Shown here one piece after another: positions 36,560 through 45,932 of a stretch of 64,000 nt of DNA (position 1 is the first letter of the stretch; each line of letters opens with the position of its first letter). The stretch spans positions 2,356,001-2,420,000 of the forward strand of contig NZ_CP061008.1 in the NCBI RefSeq assembly GCF_014490035.1, read 5' to 3'. The translations under genes were made by a program, and so were the position numbers. Source of the DNA: Achromobacter xylosoxidans. Its GTDB lineage: Bacteria; Pseudomonadota; Gammaproteobacteria; Burkholderiales; Burkholderiaceae_B. The notes below the pieces were generated by a model. It was not told the DNA's origin and did no database searches. It saw only the letters and a list, made by a program, of their open reading frames with translations.

Positions 36560-39500
36560 TCAGGCAAAGGCTTCGGCGTATTCGCGCCAGGCGTACTCGG
36601 TGCCGTCGTCGATCTGCGCCAGCTCCTGCGCCAGCGGCAGGTCGGGATGCGGCCCCATCAGGTCGCGGAAACCCGGGTCGCCATTGGACCCGGCGAACTT
36701 GCGTTCGCACGACAGCGACACGCTCATCGAGAACATGAAGACTTCGATCTCGACGGTGATGGTGGCGCGCCCCGCGCACTTGCCGCTTTCGAACTCGTAA
36801 CGCAGTTCCAGGTAGATCTCGATGGAAATGCTGACGATGCCCAGCACGCTGACGCAGCCGCCCATGCGGAAGTAGCCGGCCAGCGAGCAGGCGTTCTTTT
36901 CCATGCGGAAATAAATGCCCGCCATGACGTGCACGCCGCCGGAGGCCACGCCCAGGTTCACCGACACGCTGGCGCCGAACTCGAAGGCGGCTTCCATCAG
37001 CTGGATCCCGCTGGGATCCAGCGTGATGCCGAAAAAGCCGCCGCCGCCGAACATGCACACCGACAGATTGAAGGGCTGTTCGCGCGTGCAGAAGTTGAAG
37101 CGCACGGCCAGCGGTTGGCCGATGAAGGGCACGGTGAAGCCCGCGCCCAGGCTGAGGTTGGACAGGTTGAAGACGCCGATGGCGACGGCTGGCAGCGCCA
37201 GGTCGAAACCTGCGTCCACGCCCTTGGCCGAGATATCCAGGTAAGGCGGGTCGGAGAATCCATCCAGCGGGATCAGGTCGCGCAGCGTTTCGACGAAGGA
37301 CAAGGGGCCCACGAACTTGATGTCGGTCAGCAGCACGTCCACGTCCATCTTCGCGGCCGTGTCGATGCGGAACTCGATCTTCTCGAAGTTCAGCTCCATG
37401 AAGCTGGCAGGCGCGATCAGGACCAGGTCGAAGTCCTTCAGAGAGCAGACCACCGACATCTTGGGCGCGCTCTGCCCGTTCTTGCGCACGCGCGCCTCCA
37501 CCGCCACGCGAAAGCCGCGCGCATCGTTGACGCGGAACAGCGGCGGATCGCCCGGCTTGATCGACCAGCTCTTGATCACCGGGTTCCAGTCGAAGCGGAT
37601 GGTGAGTTCATCGCCGGTCAACAGCTCCAGCAGTTCCGCGCTGGCCAGCACGGCGTCCACCGCCAGCTTGACCGCCTGCAGCGCAGTCTGCGCGATCTGG
37701 CGCGGCGCGCCTTCCAGCAGGCGCGCGCCGCCTATGGTGACGGACAGAGGATCGACCGCGTTTGTGATGGCCTGCAGGCGCGTCCTGAGCGTCGCGGCGT
37801 CGGCAAACAGTTCGTCCAGCTGGTCGGGGTGGCCCACCACCGCATCGAGCGCGTCGTACAGCGCCTTGCCCTGCACCAGCAGCGCCGGCACGACGCCGAC
37901 GCTATCCAGCAGCGTCTGGGCGGTGTTGGCTGTCTGGCGCAGCGATTGCCGCAGGCCATCCGGCAAGTGCGCGCCGTTCACTTGCGCGTCCGCCGCCGTG
38001 CCCAACGCCCGGGCGGCATCGCGCGCGGCGGTGAGCACGGCGGGCAGTCCCGGCAGCGCGGGCGCGGCGTCGAAGGACAGTCCGGCCAGCAGCGCGACCT
38101 GCGCGCGCACGGCTGCCAGCGCGGCGATCAGATCGTTGACGCGGGCCTTTGCGTCCTGCACCAGGTTCTGCGCGTAGGCCTGCGCCTGGCTGAGCAGGTC
38201 CTCCAGCGTGTCGTTCAGCACCTGCAACGCGGCCTCGGCGATGCGGCCCGGCTGTTGCGCCAGGTCCGCCACCAGGCCATAGAGCCGGCCCATCTCGTTG
38301 ACCAGGCTTTCCAACTGGGAACAGGCTTCCGATACGAAGCGCGGCACCTGCTCCGGCGTGCCGGCGGCGTTGGACACCGCTTCAATCACGTCGCCCAGCG
38401 GTATGCAGCCGAACAGCAGCGGAAAGGGCAGGTCCGGGGACATGACCTTGGGGAAGATGTCCGGGCCGTTCATCTTGCCGGCGACGAAGTCCGCCACCTT
38501 GCCGCTGACCGGACCTGCCATGCGCGACAGCGCCGTGGGGCGCAGATTCGGCTGGACGAAGCCGCCCGCGCGGTCGCCTTGCGCGGAAAAGTTCAGCACC
38601 GCGTCGCCGCGGTAGCCGGGCTCGGCGTCTATGTTGCCGAAGACCTGGCCGACGTTGCCGGAGTCGAATCCGAACCGCAGGTAGTGGTCGTTCCAGCTCA
38701 GCACGTTGTTGCTGTCGCTGCCGGTCAGTTCAGCCAGCGCGGCAATGCGGATCTCGGCGCGCTTGACGCCGGGATAGAACAAGGGGCCGTTCAGCGAGTC
38801 GCTATAGGCGCGCAGCTGGGTGTTGCCAGGATCGACCAGGCCGTCGAACTCGATCGTCTCCGCTTGCGCCGCGGTATCGCCCGGCTTGAGCGGGGAGGCG
38901 AACGTGACGCGTTGCTGCTTGAACTGCGCCGTGCGGCGGCCGGATTCGGCGTCGCGCCAGGCCTTGCGCGTTTGCTTCGCGAAAAGCTCGGCATTCACGT
39001 AGTCGGGCGTCAGCCATTGGCCGCTGATCTTGCGCGGGCAGGCATGGCCGCCGTCCATGAAGATCATGGGCAGGTCGAACTGCACGATGCGGCCGTCGAT
39101 GTCGGTGGCCGAACAGGCGAAGCGGAAGGGGATTTTGTCTATGCACGGCCAGAACAGCACCTGCCCCAGGCCGTCGATGTCGCTGTCCGGAGAGGTGGGT
39201 GCATCCAGGCTGGGCGTGACGGTGGTCAGGATGCGCACGCTGGAGAACGGCATCTGGCGGTGCAGGAAGATCATGTTCCCCGAGTCGTCGCGCGCCTGCA
39301 GCAGCGGGTCGGCGTACTGGCGTTCGCGCTGGCGCACGATGAGGAACATGCGCTGGCGCAGGTAGGCGGTGTTGCCGGCCGGGGCGCCCGTATGGAACTT
39401 GCGTTCGCTGACCTTCACCAGCGAGGCGCGATGGCCGAAGGGAAACAGCAGGCCCTTGTAGACCACGCGGACGTAATGATCGCGGCCCATGGCGCCGCGA

Positions 39501-40738
39501 TGCGTCCATTCTTCCAGCGACAGCCCGGGCGCGTCCCAGTTGCCGCGCGAGTCCAGCCAGGCGCCCAGCGCGGACAGCATCAGCAGCTTGGCGTCCACCG
39601 GCTGCGGCGTGTAGTTGGCGACGGAAAAGTTGGAAGACAGGTGCGCGATCTGGAAGCGGTCGAAATCGTCCATCGGCATGCGGAAGGGCGAGGTATTCGG
39701 CTGCGGCAGATAGGTCGTCGCCGGCACCGGGAACGCCGCCTGCATCGGCTTGGTGGTGCCTTCGCCACCCAGCGCCCAGACGGCGCGCACGGTGGGCTTG
39801 GGATCGTCCGCCTGCGGCGCCGTCGCGCTGTTCTCCGGCTGCGCGGCCAGCAACTGGGTATGCCAGAGTTCGGTGTGCTGCGTGGCGGCGGAAGTCGCCG
39901 GCGCCTTGGCGTGGCGCCAGCGTTCGTCCGCATGCGGGCTGAGGATCAGCCGCCACGGCAGTTCTATCGCCGTCTGCTGCGCGGCGGGCAGCGCGGGCTT
40001 GGGGCCGCGCCTGAGGATTTCGATCAGGGCGCTGGTGCGCTGAACCTCACGGACCGGCGCGCCGCCGCCCACGCGCAATGCGCGCAGGCCTGGCGCGCCG
40101 CCTGCCTGCCGCAGCAGCAGCGCCCCGGGCGCGTTCTGCTGCGTGGCGATGCGCGCGCTGCGCAGCGCGAAGCTCGACAGCGCCGCGCGTTGCACCGGCG
40201 AGAGCTTGTCGATGCGGGTGTCGAACAGATCGCGCAGGTTCAGGCGCGGCGCGCTGGGCCCGGGCGGGCGCGCATTGGCGGCCACGGTCAACGGCAGCGA
40301 CTCCATCGCGGCCAGCACGCCTTCCAGCGTGTAGGGCACGTCGAAGCCGTCGGGAACGGCAAAGGCCAGCCGCGACTCGCCCGCGATGCGCGCGCGCACC
40401 GGCGGACCGGTGGGATCTTCCACGCCGCCTGCGGGTTCCGGCTTGTCCGGCGTGGGACGGGGCGGCGGCTGCTTGAAGACGTCGGGAGGCGGACGTTCGA
40501 AAAACGTCTCTTCGCTGATCGACTGCGGCGGGAAGTGGACGATGAGCGTGGCGGCGCCGTCGCCAGCTTTCTTCAGGCGGGGCGGCTGGCCCGGCGTGAC
40601 CGTCAGGTTGCGCAGCTCCAGCCGCAAGGCCAGCAGATCGGCCGGGCGCAGCACGGCATGGCCGGGGCGGGTGCCGTCGAAGAAATTGCGGTTGGGATTG
40701 GGGGCCAAAACAGGAATGTTCAGCCTTCTGGTGACCAT
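36560..40738 (-). CDS. Giant protein of unknown function (1392 residues)
   Basis: No known family is recognised. I chose ATG 40738 (MVTRRLNIPVLAPNPNRNFF) because AGGAG lies ~7 nt upstream. Residues 1-~780 look globular and beta-rich. Residues ~795-1040 are a long Ala/Leu/Gln-rich helical stretch likely to form a coiled bundle. From ~1045 to the end the sequence turns into alternating hydrophobic/polar strands with Gly-rich turns (CMFGGGGFFGITLDPSG; SISIEIYLELRYEF), which looks like a beta-barrel or lipid-groove fold. It also holds several Cys residues. There is no signal peptide. It is the first gene of the pair, 9 nt before the 1549-residue gene. A structural or secreted complex is possible; nothing in the neighbourhood names it. 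Confidence 0.8.
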   Translation of the reverse strand: MVTRRLNIPVLAPNPNRNFFDGTRPGHAVLRPADLLALRLELRNLTVTPGQPPRLKKAGDGAATLIVHFPPQSISEETFFERPPPDVFKQPPPRPTPDKPEPAGGVEDPTGPPVRARIAGESRLAFAVPDGFDVPYTLEGVLAAMESLPLTVAANARPPGPSAPRLNLRDLFDTRIDKLSPVQRAALSSFALRSARIATQQNAPGALLLRQAGGAPGLRALRVGGGAPVREVQRTSALIEILRRGPKPALPAAQQTAIELPWRLILSPHADERWRHAKAPATSAATQHTELWHTQLLAAQPENSATAPQADDPKPTVRAVWALGGEGTTKPMQAAFPVPATTYLPQPNTSPFRMPMDDFDRFQIAHLSSNFSVANYTPQPVDAKLLMLSALGAWLDSRGNWDAPGLSLEEWTHRGAMGRDHYVRVVYKGLLFPFGHRASLVKVSERKFHTGAPAGNTAYLRQRMFLIVRQRERQYADPLLQARDDSGNMIFLHRQMPFSSVRILTTVTPSLDAPTSPDSDIDGLGQVLFWPCIDKIPFRFACSATDIDGRIVQFDLPMIFMDGGHACPRKISGQWLTPDYVNAELFAKQTRKAWRDAESGRRTAQFKQQRVTFASPLKPGDTAAQAETIEFDGLVDPGNTQLRAYSDSLNGPLFYPGVKRAEIRIAALAELTGSDSNNVLSWNDHYLRFGFDSGNVGQVFGNIDAEPGYRGDAVLNFSAQGDRAGGFVQPNLRPTALSRMAGPVSGKVADFVAGKMNGPDIFPKVMSPDLPFPLLFGCIPLGDVIEAVSNAAGTPEQVPRFVSEACSQLESLVNEMGRLYGLVADLAQQPGRIAEAALQVLNDTLEDLLSQAQAYAQNLVQDAKARVNDLIAALAAVRAQVALLAGLSFDAAPALPGLPAVLTAARDAARALGTAADAQVNGAHLPDGLRQSLRQTANTAQTLLDSVGVVPALLVQGKALYDALDAVVGHPDQLDELFADAATLRTRLQAITNAVDPLSVTIGGARLLEGAPRQIAQTALQAVKLAVDAVLASAELLELLTGDELTIRFDWNPVIKSWSIKPGDPPLFRVNDARGFRVAVEARVRKNGQSAPKMSVVCSLKDFDLVLIAPASFMELNFEKIEFRIDTAAKMDVDVLLTDIKFVGPLSFVETLRDLIPLDGFSDPPYLDISAKGVDAGFDLALPAVAIGVFNLSNLSLGAGFTVPFIGQPLAVRFNFCTREQPFNLSVCMFGGGGFFGITLDPSGIQLMEAAFEFGASVSVNLGVASGGVHVMAGIYFRMEKNACSLAGYFRMGGCVSVLGIVSISIEIYLELRYEFESGKCAGRATITVEIEVFMFSMSVSLSCERKFAGSNGDPGFRDLMGPHPDLPLAQELAQIDDGTEYAWREYAEAFA

Positions 40739-41114
40739 GCCAGTTCTCCTGCAAATAAGGAAACCCAGGAACGAAATCCTGCACGTCCAGCTACCTGCGA
40801 ATCGAACTGCCAATGTGGCGAAAATTATCGTTGTGTTGCGTTAGTAGTCAACAACGCACGGGCCTGCGGCAGCGGCTGCCGCGACAGCGCCGGTTTGAGA
40901 ATCCGGATGTGGCCGAAAGATGTAGAAGAGGCAAGCTTTCGCTGGGGAAGCTCATGCTTTGCATGAGACTTTTGCCGCCATCTTCAGACTCGGGAAGGGG
41001 TAAGGCGGTGCCTATCCGCATGGGGGACGGGTGGCCGTCAGCGGAATTTATTTTGTACGAATGCGTAACGGCTACGGCCCCGGAAATCACGCCATCCGCG
41101 GCCGGGCCGGGATC
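40739..41114. other. 376-nt intergenic region upstream of the giant gene pair
   Basis: This gap lies between the giant operon start and the 3' end of the biotin operon. It must hold the promoter of the giant pair and any biotin terminator. It contains a perfect inverted repeat, CTCATGC-TTT-GCATGAG (40951-40967), followed by ACTTTT. That could be an operator or a weak terminator read rightward. No convincing small gene was found. Confidence 0.5.
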
Positions 41115-42551
41115 TCAACTGGCGACCGCGGGCGCGCCGCCCAGCGCCTCCAGGCATTCCGCCAGCGGAGGAATGGCGCTGGCCAGCGCCTGGACGGTTT
41201 GCGCGTCAACCTTGGCCAAGGGTGGAATCTCGGCCAGCACGCGCACATCGCCAAAGCGTTCGATGGCTTCCTTGTTGCCCGCCGAGAGCGGCCCGCTCAT
41301 GATCACGCCCAGCACCGGAATGCCGCGGCGCTTGAGGGCCTCAAGGCTGAGCAGGGTGTGGTTGATGGTGCCCAGTCCGCTGCGGGCGGCCAGCACCACC
41401 GGCATGTCCAGCCGCGCAATCAAGTCGATCATCATGTGGGTGTCGTCGATCGGCACGTAGAGGCCGCCCGCGCCTTCCACCACCAGCGGCGCCTGCGTGG
41501 CCGGCGGGACGATGCTGGTGGCGTCGACGATGGCGTCTTCCAGCGTGGCCGCGGCCCAGGGCGACAGCGGCGCCTGCAGCACGTAGGCCGGCAGGTGCAG
41601 GCGTTCGGGCGGCAGCCCGGCCAGTTGCGCCACGGTTTCGGTGTCGCCGGGTTCTTCGGCCACGCCCGTCTGCACGGGCTTCCAATAGTCGGCGTTCCAG
41701 GCGCGCGCCAGGATCGCGGACACCAGGGTCTTGCCGATGCCAGTGTCAGTGCCGGTCACGAAGACGCCGGCGGGGGACTGGTTTGATTTTTTCCACATAC
41801 CGTAGGCCAGGTGATAGGTCACCCCGGCTCCTTGTTCGTCAAACGCCGCCAGCACCCGCCGCAGTTGCGCTGCGCCCAGTGGCGCGCGTCCGGGGGCGGG
41901 CGTGGTGGCGCCTATGCCTTTCAGGGCGCGCAGGAAATGCAGCCCGTCAGGATGATTTTGTATCAGCCGTTCGCTGCGCACGCCACCCGCCAGATTGCCC
42001 CTGTCCGGATGGATGGCGGCGGCGGCCGGATAGCGCGGCGTGGCGGGGGCAAGCCCCGCCGCGGCATGCGCGGCCTGCCATTCGTGGAAGGTGCCGTCCG
42101 CCAGCGTCGCCACCGCCAGGCAGCCGCCCGGCGCGAGCAGCGCGGCCAGCCGGCCCAGCCCGGCGTTCAGGTCGGAGAACCATTGCACCGCCAGGCTGGA
42201 GCAGATCAGGTCGTAGCCGCCTTCGAGTCCGGCGGGATGCTCGCCGTCCAGCAATTGGTAGCGAGCCCGGCCAGGCAGTGAGGGGCCGCGCTGCGCGGCC
42301 GCGAGCATGCCGGGGGCGATGTCGGTGACGGTCCAGTCGGCGGGACCGATGCGGCGCGCCAGCGCCTGGGTCAGCAGGCCGGTGCCGCAACCGATTTCCA
42401 GGATGCGGGGGCGGCGCGGCAGGGGCAGCAGGGCGATATCGCCGGCCAGCCGCTCGGCAGCCAGCCGCTGGACGGACGCGTGGTCTTCATAGGCGGGTGC
42501 GGCGGCGCCAAAGCGCGCGCCGATGCCGGCGTTGCGGGGGGCTTGCGTCAT
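41115..42551 (-). CDS. bioCD: Bifunctional malonyl-ACP O-methyltransferase / dethiobiotin synthetase (BioC-BioD fusion)
   Basis: One uninterrupted 478-residue frame joins two biotin enzymes. Residues 1-~250 are BioC: AdoMet motif LEIGCGTGLLTQAL (51-64), acidic VTDIAPGML and the usual BioC end VTYHLAYG. Directly after, MWKKSNQSPAGVFVTGTDTGIGKT begins a complete BioD with P-loop GTDTGIGKT (267-275), KPVQTG and VVEGAGGLYVP. There is no linker, and Met252 could be the ancestral BioD start. BioC makes malonyl-ACP methyl ester at the start of pimelate synthesis; BioD closes the ureido ring. The ATG overlaps the preceding esterase stop (ATGA). Internal initiation at 41798 remains possible. Confidence 0.9.
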   Translation of the reverse strand: MTQAPRNAGIGARFGAAAPAYEDHASVQRLAAERLAGDIALLPLPRRPRILEIGCGTGLLTQALARRIGPADWTVTDIAPGMLAAAQRGPSLPGRARYQLLDGEHPAGLEGGYDLICSSLAVQWFSDLNAGLGRLAALLAPGGCLAVATLADGTFHEWQAAHAAAGLAPATPRYPAAAAIHPDRGNLAGGVRSERLIQNHPDGLHFLRALKGIGATTPAPGRAPLGAAQLRRVLAAFDEQGAGVTYHLAYGMWKKSNQSPAGVFVTGTDTGIGKTLVSAILARAWNADYWKPVQTGVAEEPGDTETVAQLAGLPPERLHLPAYVLQAPLSPWAAATLEDAIVDATSIVPPATQAPLVVEGAGGLYVPIDDTHMMIDLIARLDMPVVLAARSGLGTINHTLLSLEALKRRGIPVLGVIMSGPLSAGNKEAIERFGDVRVLAEIPPLAKVDAQTVQALASAIPPLAECLEALGGAPAVAS

Positions 42552-43231
42552 GCGGCGCGCGCCAGGCCGTCAATGAAGGCGCGGATGCGCTCCGCGCACC
42601 AGGGCGCGTCCGACACTGGCAGCAGGTGGCCGCCGCGTGTCCGCATATGGATCTCCGCGTCGGCCCCGCCGGCAAAGACCGCCTGCGTCATGGCCTGAGG
42701 CACGATGGGGTCGTCGGCGCCAGCCAGGACCAGCAGCGGCACGGGCAGCGCCGCCAGGGCCTCGCGCCGGTCTTCGTCGCGCAGGACTTCCAGGTCGCGC
42801 GTCAGCGGCGCAAGTTGCGGGTCGCCGAAATCGGTCGCGTCGCCGCAGCGCTGGCGGAAGTCGCGCAGCACCGCCGCAGGGTCAGCGGACAGGCGCCGGG
42901 ACATGCGTTCCAGCACACGCGGCGCCACGCCGGCCTCGAAGCCGGGGCCGGCCGCGAAGCGGGCGAAGCCGTTGATCGACACCAGGCCGAGGCAGTCTTG
43001 CGGCTGTCCGCGCAAGAGGCGCAGCAGGCCCAGCGAATGGCCAATGGCGATCACCGGGCCGGCCAAGACCGGCTCCTGCGCCGGCCCGAAATAGCCCGCG
43101 TCGAAGACGGCTTGCGGCCAGTCTTCGAGTTCAGCGCGCAGCGGCGCCCAGACCGAAGCGTCGAAGGCCCAGCCGTGTACGAACAGCAGGGTGGGGCGGG
43201 GCATGCCGGCTTGCATGGAGACGGCGGTCAT
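42548..43231 (-). CDS. Alpha/beta hydrolase, BioH-like pimeloyl-ACP methyl ester esterase
   Basis: The 227-residue hydrolase has nucleophile Ser66 in GHSLG, the oxyanion strand LLFVHGWAFDASVW and a C-terminal catalytic His in RGGHLLPVSDAPWC. It sits between bioF and bioCD with one-base overlap (TGATG) at one end and ATGA at the other. Context and the HGWAFDASVW motif point to cleavage of the methyl ester introduced by BioC, which stops the fatty acid cycle at pimeloyl-ACP. The sequence is diverged enough that I give no symbol; bioH is the likely name. Confidence 0.83.
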   Translation of the reverse strand: MTAVSMQAGMPRPTLLFVHGWAFDASVWAPLRAELEDWPQAVFDAGYFGPAQEPVLAGPVIAIGHSLGLLRLLRGQPQDCLGLVSINGFARFAAGPGFEAGVAPRVLERMSRRLSADPAAVLRDFRQRCGDATDFGDPQLAPLTRDLEVLRDEDRREALAALPVPLLVLAGADDPIVPQAMTQAVFAGGADAEIHMRTRGGHLLPVSDAPWCAERIRAFIDGLARAA

Positions 43232-44418
43232 CACGCCAGCGCGGCGGCGAAACCGTCGATCAGGCGCGCCACGTCCACATCGCGGTGCGCCGCGCTCAGG
43301 GTGACGCGCAGGCGGCTGGTGCCGGCGGGGACGGTGGGCGGGCGGATCGCCACGGCCAGCAGGCCGCGCTGCTCCAGCCCCGAGGCCAGTTCCAGGGCGC
43401 GGGCTTCGTCGCCCACGATGGCCGGCACGATCTGGGTGGACGAAGCCCCCGTGTCCAGCCCCATGCCGCGCAGCGCGGCGCGCAGATTGTCGCCCGCAGC
43501 CGCCAGGCGGGCGCGTTCGGCGTCCAGCGTGGGTACCAGGTCCAGCGCCGCGTCCATGGCGCCCAGCACCGCGGGCGGCAGCGCCGTGGTGTAGATGAAG
43601 CCCGAGCAGGCGTTGATCAGGTAGTCGCACAGCGCGCGCGAACCGGCGACGTAGGCGCCGAATCCGCCCAGCGCCTTGCTGAACGTGCCCATGGCCAGGT
43701 CGATGCGGCCGGGCGCCAGCCCTGCCAGCCCCATGCCGCGCGGACCCAGCACGCCGGTGGCGTGCGCTTCGTCCAGGTAGACGAAGGCGCGGTAACGGTC
43801 GGCCAGGGTTGCCAGCCGTTCCACGTCGGTCCGGTCGCCGTCCATGCTGAACACGCTTTCGGTGACGATGAATCGCGACACGGGCTGGCCGGCCGCGCTC
43901 TCCGCCTTGGCGGCCAGCAGGCTTTCCAGATGAGCCAGGTCGTTGTGCCGGAAGCGGATCTGCTTCACGCCCGCCGCCTGGCAACCATGGTGCAGGCTGG
44001 CGTGGTTGAGCTTGTCGGCATACAGCTCGACCTCGCCCTGGCTGGCGGCCGCGCGCAGCAGGGCGGGCAGTACGGCGGCGTTGGCCTGCCAGCCCGAGGC
44101 CAGCAGCAGCGCGGCCTCGGTGCCTTTCAGCCGGGCCAGCTTGGCTTCCACCTGTTCGTGCAGGTCCAGATTGCCGGTCACCAGGCGCGACGCCTGGGCG
44201 CCCGCGCCGTGGCGGGCCGCCCATTCGCGCGAGCGCTCGACCAGCAGCGGATGCCGCGACAGGCCGAGGTAATCGTTGCTGGAGAAGTTCAGGACCGGCT
44301 CGCCCTCGAGGACGAGGCGTCCCGGAGCGGCGGCGGAGGCCGTGCGCAGGCGGCGGCGCACGCGGCGCGCTTGCGCGCGCGCCAGTTCGGAGGAGAAAAG
44401 CGGATCCAGCTTGGACAT
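43231..44418 (-). CDS. bioF: 8-amino-7-oxononanoate synthase
   Basis: The 395-residue PLP enzyme condenses pimeloyl-ACP or -CoA with L-alanine. NFSSNDYLGLS (44-54), the cofactor Asp in YLDEAHATG and Schiff-base Lys248 in GTFSKALGG are conserved. It is first in the bioF-esterase-bioCD operon and has AGGAA before the ATG. bioA diverges from it across 147 nt in which I see no BirA or BioR operator. Confidence 0.95.
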   Translation of the reverse strand: MSKLDPLFSSELARAQARRVRRRLRTASAAAPGRLVLEGEPVLNFSSNDYLGLSRHPLLVERSREWAARHGAGAQASRLVTGNLDLHEQVEAKLARLKGTEAALLLASGWQANAAVLPALLRAAASQGEVELYADKLNHASLHHGCQAAGVKQIRFRHNDLAHLESLLAAKAESAAGQPVSRFIVTESVFSMDGDRTDVERLATLADRYRAFVYLDEAHATGVLGPRGMGLAGLAPGRIDLAMGTFSKALGGFGAYVAGSRALCDYLINACSGFIYTTALPPAVLGAMDAALDLVPTLDAERARLAAAGDNLRAALRGMGLDTGASSTQIVPAIVGDEARALELASGLEQRGLLAVAIRPPTVPAGTSRLRVTLSAAHRDVDVARLIDGFAAALA

Positions 44419-44565
44419 CTATATTTCCTGCAGCGGCCGGGCAGGGGGGAGGCCGCGCCAGGCCGTAGAATGCGGGCCATTGTAGTGGAGGCGGGCGTGG
44501 CCCCCGTTCCGGCCGGATGCGCCGGGCGGACCCCGGGGCGCGCCGCCGGTATCGAGAGGTGAATC

Positions 44566-45834
44566 ATGCACATGCCCGACTGGGTGGCCCAGGGCCAGCC
44601 CCATATCTGGCTACCCTATGCCCAAATGAAGACGGCCACGCCGCCGCTGCCCGTGGTGCGCAGCCATGGCAGCCGGCTTGAACTGGCCGACGGCCGCAGC
44701 CTGATCGATGGCGTCGCGTCCTGGTGGACGGCCTGCCATGGGTACAACCACCCGCACATCGCCCAGGCCGTGCGCGCGCAGCTGGACGCCATGCCGCACG
44801 TCATGTTCGGCGGGCTGACCCATGAGCCGGCGCTGACCCTGGCGCGCCGGCTGGCCGCCATGCTGGGGCCGGGACTGGACCGCGTCTTCTACACCGATTC
44901 CGGCTCGGTGGCGGTGGAAGTCGCCATGAAGATGGCGCTGCAGTTCTGGCTGAACCAGGGAGAACGCGGCCGCAGCCGTTTCCTGGCGTTCCGCGGCGGC
45001 TATCACGGCGACACCTTCGGCACCATGGCGGTGTGCGATCCGGACGAGGGCATGCACAGCCTGTACCGCGGCATGCTGGCCGAACACGACATCGTCGACC
45101 TGCCGTGCAGCGAGGCCGAACTGGCCGCGCTGGAGGCGCACCTGGAAGTCCATGCCTCCCGGCTGGCGGGCATCCTGGTCGAGCCGCTGGTGCAGGGCGC
45201 GGGCGGCATGCTGCTGCACGACCCGGAAGTGCTGCGCCGTCTGCGCCGCGTGGCCGACCGCCACGGCCTGCTGCTGATCTTCGACGAGATCTTCACCGGC
45301 TTCGGCCGCACCGGCACGATGTTCGCCTTCGAGCAGGCCGGCATCCGCCCGGACATCGTGACCTTGTCCAAGGCTCTGACCGGCGGCACCTTGCCGCTGG
45401 CCGCCACGGTGGCCAGCAGCCGGGTGTTCGAGGCGTTCTGGTCCGATGACCCTTCGCACGCGCTGATGCACGGCCCCACCTTCATGGGCAACGCGTTGGC
45501 CTGCGCCGCGGCCAACGCCTCGCTGGATCTCTTCGAGACCGAACCGCGGCTGGCGCAGGCGCAATCGATCTCCGCGAGCCTGGCCGCGGGCCTGGAACCG
45601 TGCCGCGAGCTGCCCTGGGTGCGCGACGTGCGCGTGCTGGGCGCGATCGGCGTGGTCGAGCTGGACGGCATCGCCGACCGCGAGGGCCTGAAGCGGCGCC
45701 TGGTCGACGCCGGCGTGTGGGTGCGGCCGTTCGGCAATGTGGTCTACCTGACGCCGGCGCTGACCATCGCCGAGGACGATCTCGCCAGCCTGATGCGGGC
45801 GGTGGTCGAGGTGCTGCGCCGCCAGCGCCCCTGA
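44566..45834 (+). CDS. bioA: Adenosylmethionine-8-amino-7-oxononanoate aminotransferase
   Basis: The 422-residue class III aminotransferase uses AdoMet as amino donor to make 7,8-diaminopelargonate. WLPYAQMKTA near the N-terminus, SWWTACHGYNHP, FDEIFTGFGRTG and the PLP Lys in LSKALTGGTLPLAAT are family marks. GAGAGGTGA precedes the ATG. Together with the leftward operon only bioB is missing from the pathway here. Confidence 0.96.
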   Translation: MHMPDWVAQGQPHIWLPYAQMKTATPPLPVVRSHGSRLELADGRSLIDGVASWWTACHGYNHPHIAQAVRAQLDAMPHVMFGGLTHEPALTLARRLAAMLGPGLDRVFYTDSGSVAVEVAMKMALQFWLNQGERGRSRFLAFRGGYHGDTFGTMAVCDPDEGMHSLYRGMLAEHDIVDLPCSEAELAALEAHLEVHASRLAGILVEPLVQGAGGMLLHDPEVLRRLRRVADRHGLLLIFDEIFTGFGRTGTMFAFEQAGIRPDIVTLSKALTGGTLPLAATVASSRVFEAFWSDDPSHALMHGPTFMGNALACAAANASLDLFETEPRLAQAQSISASLAAGLEPCRELPWVRDVRVLGAIGVVELDGIADREGLKRRLVDAGVWVRPFGNVVYLTPALTIAEDDLASLMRAVVEVLRRQRP

Positions 45835-45884
45835 GCCGGATGGCGCCCGGCCCGCGTGGCCGGGGCAAACCCGCCGGACCCGCC

Positions 45885-45898
45885 TTGATCCAGATCAA
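45885..45898. promoter_or_regulatory. ANR/FNR box upstream of the copper-ATPase-like gene
   Basis: TTGATCCAGATCAA is a perfect TTGAT-N4-ATCAA site. Its centre at 45891.5 lies 41.5 bp before 45933, the ATG of the next gene. A -10-like TAACAT sits at 45921-45926, exactly where a class II site would need it. This implies oxygen-controlled expression and a start point at or near the start codon. Confidence 0.85.
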
Positions 45899-45932
45899 GG
45901 CGGCTTTGTAACGCGCTGGGTAACATCGGCGC

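Noticed and set aside
31901..40738. Giant genes as phage tail, T6SS or contractile-injection parts
   Set aside because: No sheath, tube, baseplate, VgrG or ATPase gene is adjacent, and neither protein shows a motif of those systems.
31868..40739. Giant gene pair as a recently inserted island
   Set aside because: No integrase, tRNA, attachment repeat or insertion sequence flanks it, and base composition looks like its neighbours by eye.
35417..40966. Open reading frame of 1849 codons on the plus strand
   Set aside because: It runs antisense to the giant 1392-residue gene, has Arg/His/Gln-rich low-complexity translation, no RBS and no domain. It is a mirror frame of a high-GC gene.
44419..44565. 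BirA or BioR operator between bioF and bioA
   Set aside because: Neither a TTGTAAACC-type dyad nor a TTATnnATAA-type site is present.
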